Of a stretch of DNA of 64,000 bases, positions 38,080-47,600 are shown piece after piece; position 1 is the stretch's first letter; each line of letters begins with the position of its first letter. The notes beneath the pieces are model-generated. The model saw only the letters and a program-made list of their open reading frames with translations, was not told the origin of the DNA and did no database searches. The position numbers were made by a program, and so were the translations under genes. The stretch spans positions 1 to 64,000 of the forward strand of contig JAUIIA010000010.1 of the NCBI GenBank assembly GCA_030432025.1, given 5' to 3'. The DNA is from Alphaproteobacteria bacterium (lineage in GTDB: Bacteria; Pseudomonadota; Alphaproteobacteria; Micavibrionales; Micavibrionaceae).

Positions 38080-38107
38080 TTGTTTCGCATATACAAACAC
38101 ATATATA
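38080..38107 (+). promoter_or_regulatory. Putative promoter of nucleotide-sugar dehydrogenase gene
   Basis: TTGTTT (38080-38085) and TATATA (38102-38107) are separated by 16 bases. Transcription would start near 38114, giving a leader of only about 16 bases with no Shine-Dalgarno before the ATG at 38130. A TATCTA at 38118-38123 would even allow a leaderless start. Weak, by eye only. Confidence 0.35.
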
Positions 38108-38129
38108 GAACTTATCTTATCTAGCATAC

Positions 38130-39464
38130 ATGGCATTTGACTTAAACACACTTCAGGAAAAGCTTGGTAACAAGGATATCACCGCCGCAGTGATCGGTCT
38201 GGGCTATGTGGGGCTTCCGCTGTCTTACACAATGTTTTCCCATGGTGTGAAGGTAATCGGTCTGGATGTTGACCCAAAGAAGATGGAAGTGCTGGAAAAG
38301 GGTCAAAGCTATCTGGATAGCGTGTCAGGTGAATCTGTTGCGCAGGCAATGGAAAAGGGTTTGTTCAAAGCCTCAGATGACTTTTCGGAGCTTAAATACG
38401 CTGATTTCATAGTGATTTGTGTGCCCACCCCGCTGGATAGCGAGCATAAGCCTGACTTGAGCTATGTAGAGAATACAGCGCGCGAGATTGCCAAATACCT
38501 GCGTCCTGATCAGGTCGTTATCCTTGAATCGACGACCTATCCGGGCACTATGACCGAAGTCGTTGTTCCTTTACTAGAAAAGGAAAGTGGTCTGAAATGC
38601 GAAGAAGATTTTCATGTCGCTTTCTCCCCCGAACGCGAAGATCCGGGGAATAAAAGCTTCAACACAGGGATCATTCCTAAGATCGTGGGGGCCAACCATC
38701 CTGATGCCCTCGATTTAAGCGTAAAATTCTATGAAGTGTTCATCTCCAAAGTTGTGCCCGTATCGTCTATGGAGGTGGCTGAAGCGGCCAAAATAACGGA
38801 AAACGTCTTCCGTGCCGTAAACATCGCGTTCGTAAACGAGCTGAAAGTCATATTTGATCGTATGGGTATTGATGTCTGGGAGGTCATTGATGCCGCCGCT
38901 ACAAAGCCGTTTGGCTATATGCCGTTTTATCCGGGGCCGGGTATCGGCGGGCATTGTATCCCCATTGATCCCTTCTATTTGTCATGGAAAGCCGAGCAAA
39001 GCGGTCAGCAAACCCGCTTTATTGAACTTGCCGGTGAGATCAATCTCTCCATGCGTGACTACATTTTAAGAAAACTGTCAGAGACCCTGGGGAAATCGGA
39101 ACGTTTAGATGGCAAGAAGCTATTAGTTATCGGCGTGGCGTATAAGAAAAATATCAATGATCAAAGAGAGTCTCCGACATTTCCGTTGATGAAGTCACTG
39201 GTTGATAAAGGTGCCGATGTAGATTTTCATGATAGTTTTATTCCGCAGATACTGCCGATGCGCCAATATCCAGAGTTTTCAGGTCAGAACTCGGTTCCTA
39301 TCAATAAGGCGACATTGAAAAACTATGATGCCGTTCTGATTATTACAGATCACGATGACGTGGATTACCAGTTGATAGCAGATGAGAGTGCCGTGGTCAT
39401 CGACACCAGAAACGCATTAAGAAGCCGGAATATTTATGGCCGTGCACAGGTCGTTCTGGCATAG
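38130..39464 (+). CDS. UDP-N-acetylhexosamine 6-dehydrogenase (WbpA/TviB/WecC-type)
   Basis: This 444-residue nucleotide-sugar dehydrogenase oxidises the C6 of a UDP-HexNAc to the uronic acid with two NAD. The Rossmann motif is IGLGYVGLPLS, substrate residues sit in ESTTYPGTM and FSPEREDPGN, the catalytic Cys is near residue 276 in PGIGGHCIPIDP, and the C-terminal domain ends with DHDDVDY and DTRNAL. PERE(D)PGN and the WbpA-like length point to N-acetylated substrates over UDP-glucose. It probably feeds the neighbouring glycosyltransferases and the AsnB-like amidotransferase. Confidence 0.9.
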   Translation: MAFDLNTLQEKLGNKDITAAVIGLGYVGLPLSYTMFSHGVKVIGLDVDPKKMEVLEKGQSYLDSVSGESVAQAMEKGLFKASDDFSELKYADFIVICVPTPLDSEHKPDLSYVENTAREIAKYLRPDQVVILESTTYPGTMTEVVVPLLEKESGLKCEEDFHVAFSPEREDPGNKSFNTGIIPKIVGANHPDALDLSVKFYEVFISKVVPVSSMEVAEAAKITENVFRAVNIAFVNELKVIFDRMGIDVWEVIDAAATKPFGYMPFYPGPGIGGHCIPIDPFYLSWKAEQSGQQTRFIELAGEINLSMRDYILRKLSETLGKSERLDGKKLLVIGVAYKKNINDQRESPTFPLMKSLVDKGADVDFHDSFIPQILPMRQYPEFSGQNSVPINKATLKNYDAVLIITDHDDVDYQLIADESAVVIDTRNALRSRNIYGRAQVVLA

Positions 39465-39495
39465 CGTTCCGTTGCTAAATACGGGATAATGAAGC

Positions 39496-40599
39496 GTGAA
39501 TTCAGGAAAGCCAAAAACCAAAGTTCTCTTTTTACTGCCTGCCCTGACGACCGGCGGAGCTGAAAAAGTACTCATTACGCTGATGAACAATCTTGATCGT
39601 GAGCGTTATGAGCCGCTATTTCTGAGTATAAGCGACCAAGGTGAAATTGGTCGGTTAATAGACGAAAATATTAAGCTGCAGACTTTAGGGGTGAAGCTTT
39701 CCGTTACAGCGCTTCCGAAGCTGTACGGGCATGTTAAGGCAACTCGTCCGGATATAATTATATCCACGATGGCTCACATGAACTTCGCAGTTTTGCTGCT
39801 CAAGCCGTTTTTCAAGCATACAAAGTTCGTTGTCAGAGAGGCGATTACGCCGTCCTTTTTTAGGCAAAAGGGCAAAGTTAAGTCGGCTATCATATCCTTG
39901 CTTTTTAAAAGATTGTATCCGCGTGCGGATATGGTCTTAAGCCCGACTAGACTAGTGTTTAAAGAATTTGAACAAGAGCTGGGCTTGCGGCTGCATAATG
40001 CGAGACTTCTACCGAATTCTATTGGAGAACAATCGATAAGGGCTGATTTGCAAAACCCCTATACGGGCGATGAGAAGCATCAGCTCAAGCTTGTGGCTTG
40101 TGGGCGGTTGCATCAACAGAAAGGGTTTGATCGTCTTATCGAGGCGCTATCAACTGCAAAGCTTCAGGGCGATTGGCGGTTGGATATTCTGGGCGAAGGA
40201 GACCAGAGACAGCTTCTGGAAAGGCAGATTGAAAGTGTAGGTTTCAGTGAACGTATTTTTCTCAAAGGGCTGGTGAAAAATCCTGAAAATTATTTCGCGT
40301 ACAGTGATTGTGTACTTATGCCATCTCGTTACGAAGGGCTGCCGAACGTGGTCTTGGAAGCGCTGGCATGCGGTACCCCCGTGATTGCTACGGCATCTTC
40401 CGGTGGGATCTCTGAAATCGAGACGGTCATGAAAACCGATGATTTGAAGGTTGTTCAATCCATGGCTGAGTTTGCAGAGAAAATGTGCGTGTTGCAGCCA
40501 CGTTTTAAAGAAACTCCCGAGTTGAGCCTTTTACCGCATGAGTTTGAACGAAAAGGAGTGCTGGCACTCTTCCATTCTTTACTGGAAGACTTAGCTTAG
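39496..40599 (+). CDS. GT4 family glycosyltransferase
   Basis: This 367-residue GT-B enzyme starts at a GTG (39496). Early residues KVLFLLPALTTGGAEKVLITLMN form the acceptor half, LVACGRLHQQKGFDRLIEAL begins the donor half, and MPSRYEGLPNVVLEALACGTPVIAT is the EX7E donor motif. It acts on the cytoplasmic face in repeat-unit assembly. It is 31 bases downstream of the nucleotide-sugar dehydrogenase, likely in the same transcript. Its stop interlocks with that of the convergent methyltransferase (40596-40599). Confidence 0.88.
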   Translation: MNSGKPKTKVLFLLPALTTGGAEKVLITLMNNLDRERYEPLFLSISDQGEIGRLIDENIKLQTLGVKLSVTALPKLYGHVKATRPDIIISTMAHMNFAVLLLKPFFKHTKFVVREAITPSFFRQKGKVKSAIISLLFKRLYPRADMVLSPTRLVFKEFEQELGLRLHNARLLPNSIGEQSIRADLQNPYTGDEKHQLKLVACGRLHQQKGFDRLIEALSTAKLQGDWRLDILGEGDQRQLLERQIESVGFSERIFLKGLVKNPENYFAYSDCVLMPSRYEGLPNVVLEALACGTPVIATASSGGISEIETVMKTDDLKVVQSMAEFAEKMCVLQPRFKETPELSLLPHEFERKGVLALFHSLLEDLA

Positions 40600-41435
40600 G
40601 CCTTCGTCAGGATAGCCAAAGAGGTCATGTGGCTTCCTTGCTTTGTTGGCCAGGGCAGCGCGCCCAAAGGCAGCACGCGGATTGTTTCGTTTTCCGATTT
40701 GATACGCTCGACGGCCAGATAAGGACCGGTTATGGCGGTACCATCCGTATACATAACCTGCCCATCAGGGTAATAGTCATGCATAAGAATAATGCCGCCA
40801 GGCGCTAGTATATCTAGTGCTGCTGAAATTTCCTGATAGACCGATGAAGCGCTGTGATCACCGTCCAGAAATACAAAATCGAATTTTTGTTCGGTACTAC
40901 GCATGTAATTGACGCACGGCGATTTCACAAATTCGATTTGATTTGCGCAATCCAGCTTTTCGGCAAATTGCTTGGGTGTGTGGTCGAGGCCAACTGATTG
41001 CCAAGGTCCGTCGGGCGCATTTACATCCAGAATATCCACTGTTGTGACTTTCGCGGACGGGTTTTGTGCCTTTAAAGCGCGGGCAATATAAAGCGTGGAG
41101 GCGCCGATATGCGTACCGACTTCAAGAACGCTTTGTGGCTTAATGCCGTGAAGTAATTTATACAGCGCTTGTCTATCACCAGGGTTTACGCCGCCGTATT
41201 TATCGCTATCCCCAAAGATGGCTGCAATAGCATTGCGGGTTTCATCCCAGGCTTCATGAGAATGTGTATCATTCAGTATCTCATCGATTGTTGTTTTGTC
41301 TAATGAGCGCAGGTTTTGCTCCTTGAAGGAGAGCGCCTGTAAGGAAGATAGCTGGGATTTATCTCTGATCTTGCGACCATAATTTAGCATGCCGGAAGGT
41401 AGGACAGCTTTGACGGTATTTTTAAGAGCATTCAT
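40596..41435 (-). CDS. Class I SAM methyltransferase (Methyltransf_24/TylF-like)
   Basis: This 279-residue protein has motif I SVLEVGTHIGASTLYIA, the acidic TTVDILD, and the metal-binding-type FDFVFLDGDHSASSVYQEI followed by LAPGGIILMHDYYPDG. The pattern VFLDGDH plus HDY is typical of the TylF/CmcI-related sugar O-methyltransferases. In this island a methylation of a glycan residue is the likely job. It is a single gene on the minus strand between the glycan island and rnr, 46 bases from the latter. Confidence 0.82.
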   Translation of the reverse strand: MNALKNTVKAVLPSGMLNYGRKIRDKSQLSSLQALSFKEQNLRSLDKTTIDEILNDTHSHEAWDETRNAIAAIFGDSDKYGGVNPGDRQALYKLLHGIKPQSVLEVGTHIGASTLYIARALKAQNPSAKVTTVDILDVNAPDGPWQSVGLDHTPKQFAEKLDCANQIEFVKSPCVNYMRSTEQKFDFVFLDGDHSASSVYQEISAALDILAPGGIILMHDYYPDGQVMYTDGTAITGPYLAVERIKSENETIRVLPLGALPWPTKQGSHMTSLAILTKA

Positions 41436-41481
41436 GAGATTTAGTAATCACAAAATAGCAGTAATGCCAATATATAATCCA

Positions 41482-44243
41482 TTAAGGCTCCGGAGCTGTT
41501 TCCGCACGGTTGCGCTCCATTGCCGCTTTTAATTCCGCGAAGCTGCTCACGGATACGGATTTGGGCTTGGGTTTATCGGGACCGGGCGGCTGTATGAGGC
41601 CTACTTCGCAAATGTCGCCTTTCTTTGTGGTTTTAACCGCAAGGTGAACAGTCTCCCCCGGAATAAAGTCTTGTGCCTTTATTTTCAGTCTGCGGTTCCT
41701 GTATCTGCGAATACCTTTGTTTTCAGGCAGTGTCGTAAATGCGGTGCCATTGGGCATTGCGCTCATCGACCAGTTGTAAACATTGTCGTTATTGCCGGTT
41801 CTTACAGCCTGTTTCTTCGATGGCAGGAGTTCAAAAGTCACACCGTTTTTTGTATCCGCACTGATGATCCGCGCCGGCATTTTATGCGTGAGCAGACTTG
41901 CGGTTGAACCACGGGAGCCTTTCGCAGGTTTTATTCTGGAGAACTTGGGCGCGGACTTTGGAGGCTCTCCTGTTTCGATATGGAAGGCAAGCTCGCCCTC
42001 TTTTCCGGCTAGAGGATCGGCGCGGTCAATAACCACGTCAATTGTATCGCCGCGTTTGAAATGCCTCTGAAGCCTCTCATTGTAAAGGCCCGATTTATCG
42101 GCGCTGCTGACATATGTTCCGTCCGGCATGTCTGCTATCGGTATATCAAACATCACCGGACAATCTTCGATCAACAGCTTGAGGCCATTATGTCCCGATG
42201 TACGGGCAATGCGGGCTTTGACGGTTTGGCCGCCGAATTTATTGTGCAGATACGCAATTGCATAAGAAGTCAGGCTTCGGTTTTGAAGTTTACCGTACTG
42301 GGACTCGGCATCATTCATGCCTTCGACGAAGGCTTCCATATTGACCTGATCTTCGTTTTCGATGATCGGCCCGCTGTACCAACCTTTTAAGCGCCCCATC
42401 AGCCTGTGGTTGATAATGTCGCCATAACGGCGGATAGGAGAGGAGGCGGGCGCGTAGGGTGTATCGTCATCAAATCCCAGCCCGTAATGGCCACACCCGT
42501 CCCATTTATATTCGCCCGGCATCATCATCGGCATGATGACCTGCTCGACATTGAACAACAAAAAGCGGTCATCACCGGCCTGTTCCATCATGTTGTTGAG
42601 GTCTTCGGGCGTCCATCTGTTATGATCGGGGCAGGTGATACCCAGACCTTCCAGCTGCAGGCGGGCTTTCTGGATTTGCTCTTTTTCGGGGTGGTTCTGG
42701 ATTCTGCCGACAAAGGGCATGCCATGCGCGGCGAGTTCCGCACCGAACTCTTCATTGAACAGAACGGCAAATTTTTTGACAATATCGCGTGACAAGCTGT
42801 TGAGTTCGGTCGTGAACCCTTCGATCGTGCCGTGTTCGGCCAACGCCGGAATAACTTTGTTATCGGCAATCGCCAGATCTTTACGCCTGTTATGGCGCTT
42901 GTTCAGAAGTTGATGCGCACTCGCAAGGTTTTCGACAAGACGTTGCAAATCGTCGGGGAATGTATCGTTACCTTTTAAAGATTTATCGACGCGGTCGTAA
43001 CTTAAAGCCGCTTTCGGCTTGATCAATGTTCTTTCAAATGTGCGCGAAATTGTATTGCCTTCGGCATCTATACGAAAAGTACCTGTCACCGCATAACGTT
43101 TCACCCGCGCATTCAAGGAACATGCATCTTCAGCCAGAATCGGCGTAAGCATGTGCGCCGCACGGTCATAGGTATAGACGGAAAACATCTGGTGACGGGC
43201 GTATCTGTCAACCTGAGAGCCGACCTGAACGTAATGCGAAACATCTGCAATCGCGACCCGTACGATCATGCCGCCTTGATTATCGGGACTTTTATCTTCC
43301 TCCGCATGGATGACATCATCACGGTCTTTGGCATCCTTGCCGTCCATCGCGAGGAAGGGGATAGATCTGAGGTCTGTGCGCCCATCGCTTCTTAGCGGGA
43401 CTTTGGCTTTCTCTTTTGCGGTTTTGTCATTGAGCAACGGGTGGACCAGAGGGATACCCGCATTGACTAGAATTCGGGTACTGAGCTTTTCCGCGCCTTG
43501 GCTCGCATCCCATATAAGCCCCAGCACACGTGCCTTTGTCCGGTTTTGGCCGAATTCGGAAGATAAGGTTGCGATGACGCGCTCCCCGCCGGAGAGAGGC
43601 AGGTCTTTCGGTTTCAGCTCAATTGGAAAATGTTCGCGGATCATTGGCGCGTCGGTCACAATCTCGCCCGACCCCGAAGTTTTTTTGAAAACACCGGTGA
43701 TCTGCGCATCTTGTTCCTGACCCAGATGCTGCCACACGGAGCCTTTATAAACTGCTTCACGGACCTTTCGGCCCGCGCCATTGTCCTTTGGCTTTAGGGC
43801 AAAGCGCTTCTTTACGCGCAGCAGGACCTTATCGCCGGGTTTAAGCGCATCGCCCTTTTGCGCGCTGAGGGTAACTGAAACCGTGGCTTCGGCAGGTTTG
43901 CATCATCCCATTCGATAGGCTCCAGATAAACCGGGTTGCCGCGTTGTGCTTCGGTAACTTTGGCAATAACCAGCCGCGAAGGCGGGGTTGTGGCTTTCAG
44001 GCTGCGTCCGTCCAGATAGACAGAGCCTCTTTTGCTCAAATGCTCCAGAACGGGCATGAGCATACTTTGGGTCTCGTCTTCGCTGATCCCGAAATCACGT
44101 GCTAACTCGATATAGGATATGCCCTTCGGGCTATGGGCAATACGGCCATAGACATCACTGACCGACAAACCGTTAATGGTTCGGTTTTTATACGCGGAAG
44201 CGCTCTCGCTATCGCCGGAAAATTTGCTCCTGGCTTTACCCAT
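41482..44243 (-). pseudogene. rnr: Ribonuclease R, apparently frameshifted
   Basis: Two consecutive frames together spell one RNase R of about 919 residues. The first (44243 down to about 43895) has the N-terminal winged helix (VYGRIAHSPKGISYIELARDFGI). The second continues from about 43899 to 41482 with cold-shock domains, the catalytic RNB core (MDGKDAKDRDD, all four Asp kept; ASSPIRRYGDIINHRL) and an S1-like tail. The join is near WDDANLPKP: the first frame then goes out of register and stops at 43812, while the other frame reads AEATVSVTLSAQKG directly upstream of the core. One lost base would explain it. No slippery heptamer is seen, so a mutation or sequence error is more likely than programmed frameshifting. 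A GTG at 43737 could restart the catalytic part. Confidence 0.85.
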
Positions 44244-44539
44244 TACTCAGCAATCCCTGTTCCGTAGAGTTTTTCTGTATTTCAGCAACTTCGGATATAC
44301 GGGTTATACGAATTTTTCCTGCAGAACTCAATGTTTTATTCTGTAAAATACAAAGCCCCTTACGATACCGTCATAAATCCCGTATTATTAGGCTGTCTTG
44401 GCCTGCGTCTTGCAGGGCTTTCACCATCGAAATACGTGCATTCAAGCGGTCTGTTTTTTCTACTTTTTGCAAAAAACGTCTCAGAATGAGAATCGAGACA
44501 TATCTCGTTGAATTCGCACTGTTTTTTTGTGGTTTCTCG

Positions 44540-44570
44540 TTAAGGTTTTTTAAGGTTTTTAAGGTAAAAT
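44540..44570 (+). repeat. Tandem TTAAGGTTTT repeats upstream of RTX gene
   Basis: Three TTAAGGT units start at 44540, 44550 and 44559, spaced 10 and 9 bases, so they fall on about the same helical face. The last runs into TAAAAT (44565-44570), a good -10-like hexamer. Spaced TTAA pairs recall CtrA-type sites of alphaproteobacteria, but the gaps here are 6 and 5 bases, not the classical 7. They may bind a regulator or simply be promoter AT-richness. Confidence 0.4.
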
Positions 44571-44583
44571 TAAAGAATAAGGT

Positions 44584-44611
44584 AAAAACAGCTGGAATTA
44601 TTCTGTTTTTT
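44584..44611 (+). terminator. AT-rich hairpin with T-run in the RTX gene leader
   Basis: AAAAACAG (44584-44591) pairs with CTGTTTTT (44603-44610) across an 11-base loop, followed by further T residues. It lies between the candidate promoter and the ATG at 44643. It could act as an attenuator or a weak terminator of any upstream transcript. The stem has only two G-C pairs, so strength is doubtful. Confidence 0.35.
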
Positions 44612-44642
44612 TAATGGCTTAGGCCAGAGCGATCGGATTTAA

Positions 44643-47600
44643 ATGGCAACCTTTTTATTCAGTTTTGACGCGACAATTACGGCGAGTTCAGCGAACCCGC
44701 CGAACCTGCAAGTGCTTGTAGGTGGTGTTGTTGTCTCTTCACTGGTGCTTGATCCGACTGAAACCAGCTTTGATTTATTCGTGGAATTCAGCGGCACGGC
44801 GCCGTCTTCTCTGACTATTCGTTTCGACCCGACCTCGGGTTCCGGTTCGGACAGCATTAATATCTCGTCCGCACGCATAAACAATACGGTTATTACGACC
44901 GACCTGACGGCGACGCTACTCGCTCAGGGACAAAGCAGTAACGTAAACGCGGACTCTGTTGTCTTCGGGCGTGAAACACCAACGCTGAACCCGACGGATG
45001 TGTCCGGTACAAGCGGTGATGATGATTATGTGTTGAGCACGAATGAAGCCGACTCCATTGATGGTTTGGCCGGTAACGACCGCCTGCGTGGGCGTGGCGG
45101 CGATGACGACATTAATGGCGGTGATGGCGCGGATTTCATATTTGGCGAAGCTGGTAACGATACGATTTTGGGCGGCGACGGTAATGACATCATCTTCGGC
45201 AATGAAGGCGATGATGTGATTCTCGGCGAGGGTGGTAACGATACGCTCCTTGGTGGTGCCGATGCTGATGTTCTGAATGGTGGCGTAGGCAGCGACACCC
45301 TGCTTGGCGAAGCTGGCGATGACGTCATCTTTGGTGAAGATGACGCGGATTATCTGGTCGGCGGCGCAGGCAACGATATTCTTTTCGGCGATGACGGCGA
45401 TGATTACGTCATTGGTGATGACGGTGACGATGCGCTTTCGGGCGGAAGCGGTAATGACTTCCTCGTTGGTGGTGCGGGTAACGACTTGCTGGGCGGTGGC
45501 GATGGCGACGATGAAATGCACGGCGAAGCCGGCAACGATATCTTCAACGGCAACGCTGGTAACGACAGAATATTCGGCGGTGACGGCGATGATGAAGCTC
45601 TAGGAGGCGCGGATGATGACATTATGCTTGGTGGCGACGGCAACGATGTTTTTGATGGTGAAACAGGAAATGATTTCATCAATGGCGGCGCAGGTGCGGA
45701 CACGCTGAGCGGCGGTGCGGACAACGATATCCTTCATGGCCATGGTCTTGATTCAGCGACGATCTCGGACATTCTCTTTAATAACCCCGGCGTGGTGTAT
45801 TCCGAAGCGACAGGCTCGTTTTACCAGTATGTAGATACGGCTGTGAACTACGCTGGCGCAGTGTCGGCGGCCACATCTGCGACGATCAACGGTGTCTCCG
45901 GGCATCTGGCAACAATCACATCAGCTACTGAAAATACCTATATCCAAGGCTTACTGGGCGGTACCACATGGATGGGCGGCGTAGATGTCGGGTCGAACGG
46001 AACATGGCAATGGAGCGGCGGTCCCGAAGCGGGGCTTCAATTCAGCGATGTTACTGGCGCAGCGGTTTTTGGTCAGTTCGTAAACTGGGACGCCGGACAG
46101 CCGCAAAACAACACGGAATACTGGAGTGTCATTTATCAGGATGGCTCCTGGCATGACTGGCCGGATACGAGCACACACCGTTACGTCATCGAATGGGAAA
46201 GCAGCTTGTTTAGTGATGATAACGCTATCGATACGATTGACGGCGGCGACGGCGATGACTGGGTTTACGGTTATGGCGGCAACGATGTTTTAGTCGGCGG
46301 CAGTGGCAACGACTTCCTGTTTGGCGGCCTCGGCGATGATACGATTGATGGCGGCAACGGCGGCGATACTATCATTGGCGGCGCTGGCGCGGATGATATC
46401 AATGCGGGTGGAAACAACGACAATATCTTGCTGGCCAATGGTGACTTTGCGGCCGGTGAATCGATCAATGGCGGCGCCAATAACGACGCGCTTATTCTTA
46501 CAAATGCAACGACTGTTGATTTCTCAACAGGAACACTCAACGGACTCGAAACACTGACCGGTAGCTTCGGCGTTGATACAATCACGCTGTCTTCGACACA
46601 ATGGGCGGGCTTCACAACAATCGATACAGGCGCGGACACAGATACGATCAACGTTCTGGCTAGCGGCGATATTTCCGCCAGTGGCACACCGACCGTCAGC
46701 AATTCTGAACATGGTTACCTCGTCGGCACTGGCGGTAACGACACGACTGTGATGACAGGATCCCAGCTGGATGCCATCATTTACGGTAACGGCACAATCA
46801 ATCTTGGTGGCGGCACAGACAGTCTGGGCATTACCACCACGTCATCCATCCTCAACACGTTTGGTGCGGGTGATGATACTGCGATTACAAACACGGAAAC
46901 CATTTCGGCTACGTCCGCGACCGCAGGCGTGACAATTGACTTGAGCGCACAAACCGAAAGCTTCGACATTGATGGCGGGAGCTTCGCGGATAACATTCAG
47001 AGCGGCGCAGGTGATGATGTCATTGATGGCGGTGCAGGCAACGACACAATCTACGGTGACGTGCTTGGCGGTGCCGGTATTCAGGGCTGGGACTATGAAT
47101 ATTACGACTTTAACGTAGCCTTGGCCACATTGGCCGAAGCTGGCTTTACTCTGAATGGTGGTCGTGACAACAGCAATACCCCGACAACTACAGGTACGGC
47201 AACTAACTTCGACCCCTCAAACTTTGACGCGGGTGACGAATTCGCCTTGAAGTTTACGGCGGAGCTAACCGTCGTTACGGGCGGCACATACACTTTCCGC
47301 ACCTCTTCAGATGACGGCAGCGAACTGTTCATTGATGGTGTTGAGATCGTCAGCAACGATGGCTTGCATGGCACGGCAACTGTGACAAGTGCAGGACAAA
47401 CTTTAAGCCCCGGCACATATATGATCGAAATAACATATTTTGAAAATGGCGGCGGACAGGTTCTGGATGCAGAGATATCAGGCCCCGACACAGGCGGCAG
47501 TTTCGTAACATTATCCAACTTTGCGAATGCCGCAATACCGGGCACAACCGGCACACCTACGGATAGCGACGACGTAATGGATGGCGGCAGTGGCGATGAT

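Larger units (their letters stand above)
44244..44642. other. 399-base AT-rich intergenic region before the RTX gene
   Basis: No reading frame is credible here. The region serves as the divergent upstream region of rnr (minus) and the RTX gene (plus). It contains CGAGA-CATA-TCTCG (44494-44507), a tandem TAAGGTTTTT repeat and an AT-rich hairpin, both listed separately. No other structure was recognised. Confidence 0.6.

Noticed and set aside
43880-43910. Programmed -1 frameshift in rnr
   Set aside because: No X-XXY-YYZ slippery heptamer or clear downstream pseudoknot is seen. RNase R is not known to use frameshifting. Mutation or sequence error is simpler.
44540-44570. Canonical CtrA binding site
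   Set aside because: TTAA units are present but separated by 6 and 5 bases, not the classical 7. Kept only as a repeat.
44916-45521. Long open frames on other strands inside the RTX gene
   Set aside because: These follow from the biased Gly/Asp codon composition of the RTX repeats; they show no start signals or protein-like domains.
45020-45750. Tandem DNA repeat or CRISPR-like array
   Set aside because: The repetition is the coding pattern of RTX nonapeptides in an open frame, with varied codons and no conserved spacer/repeat structure.
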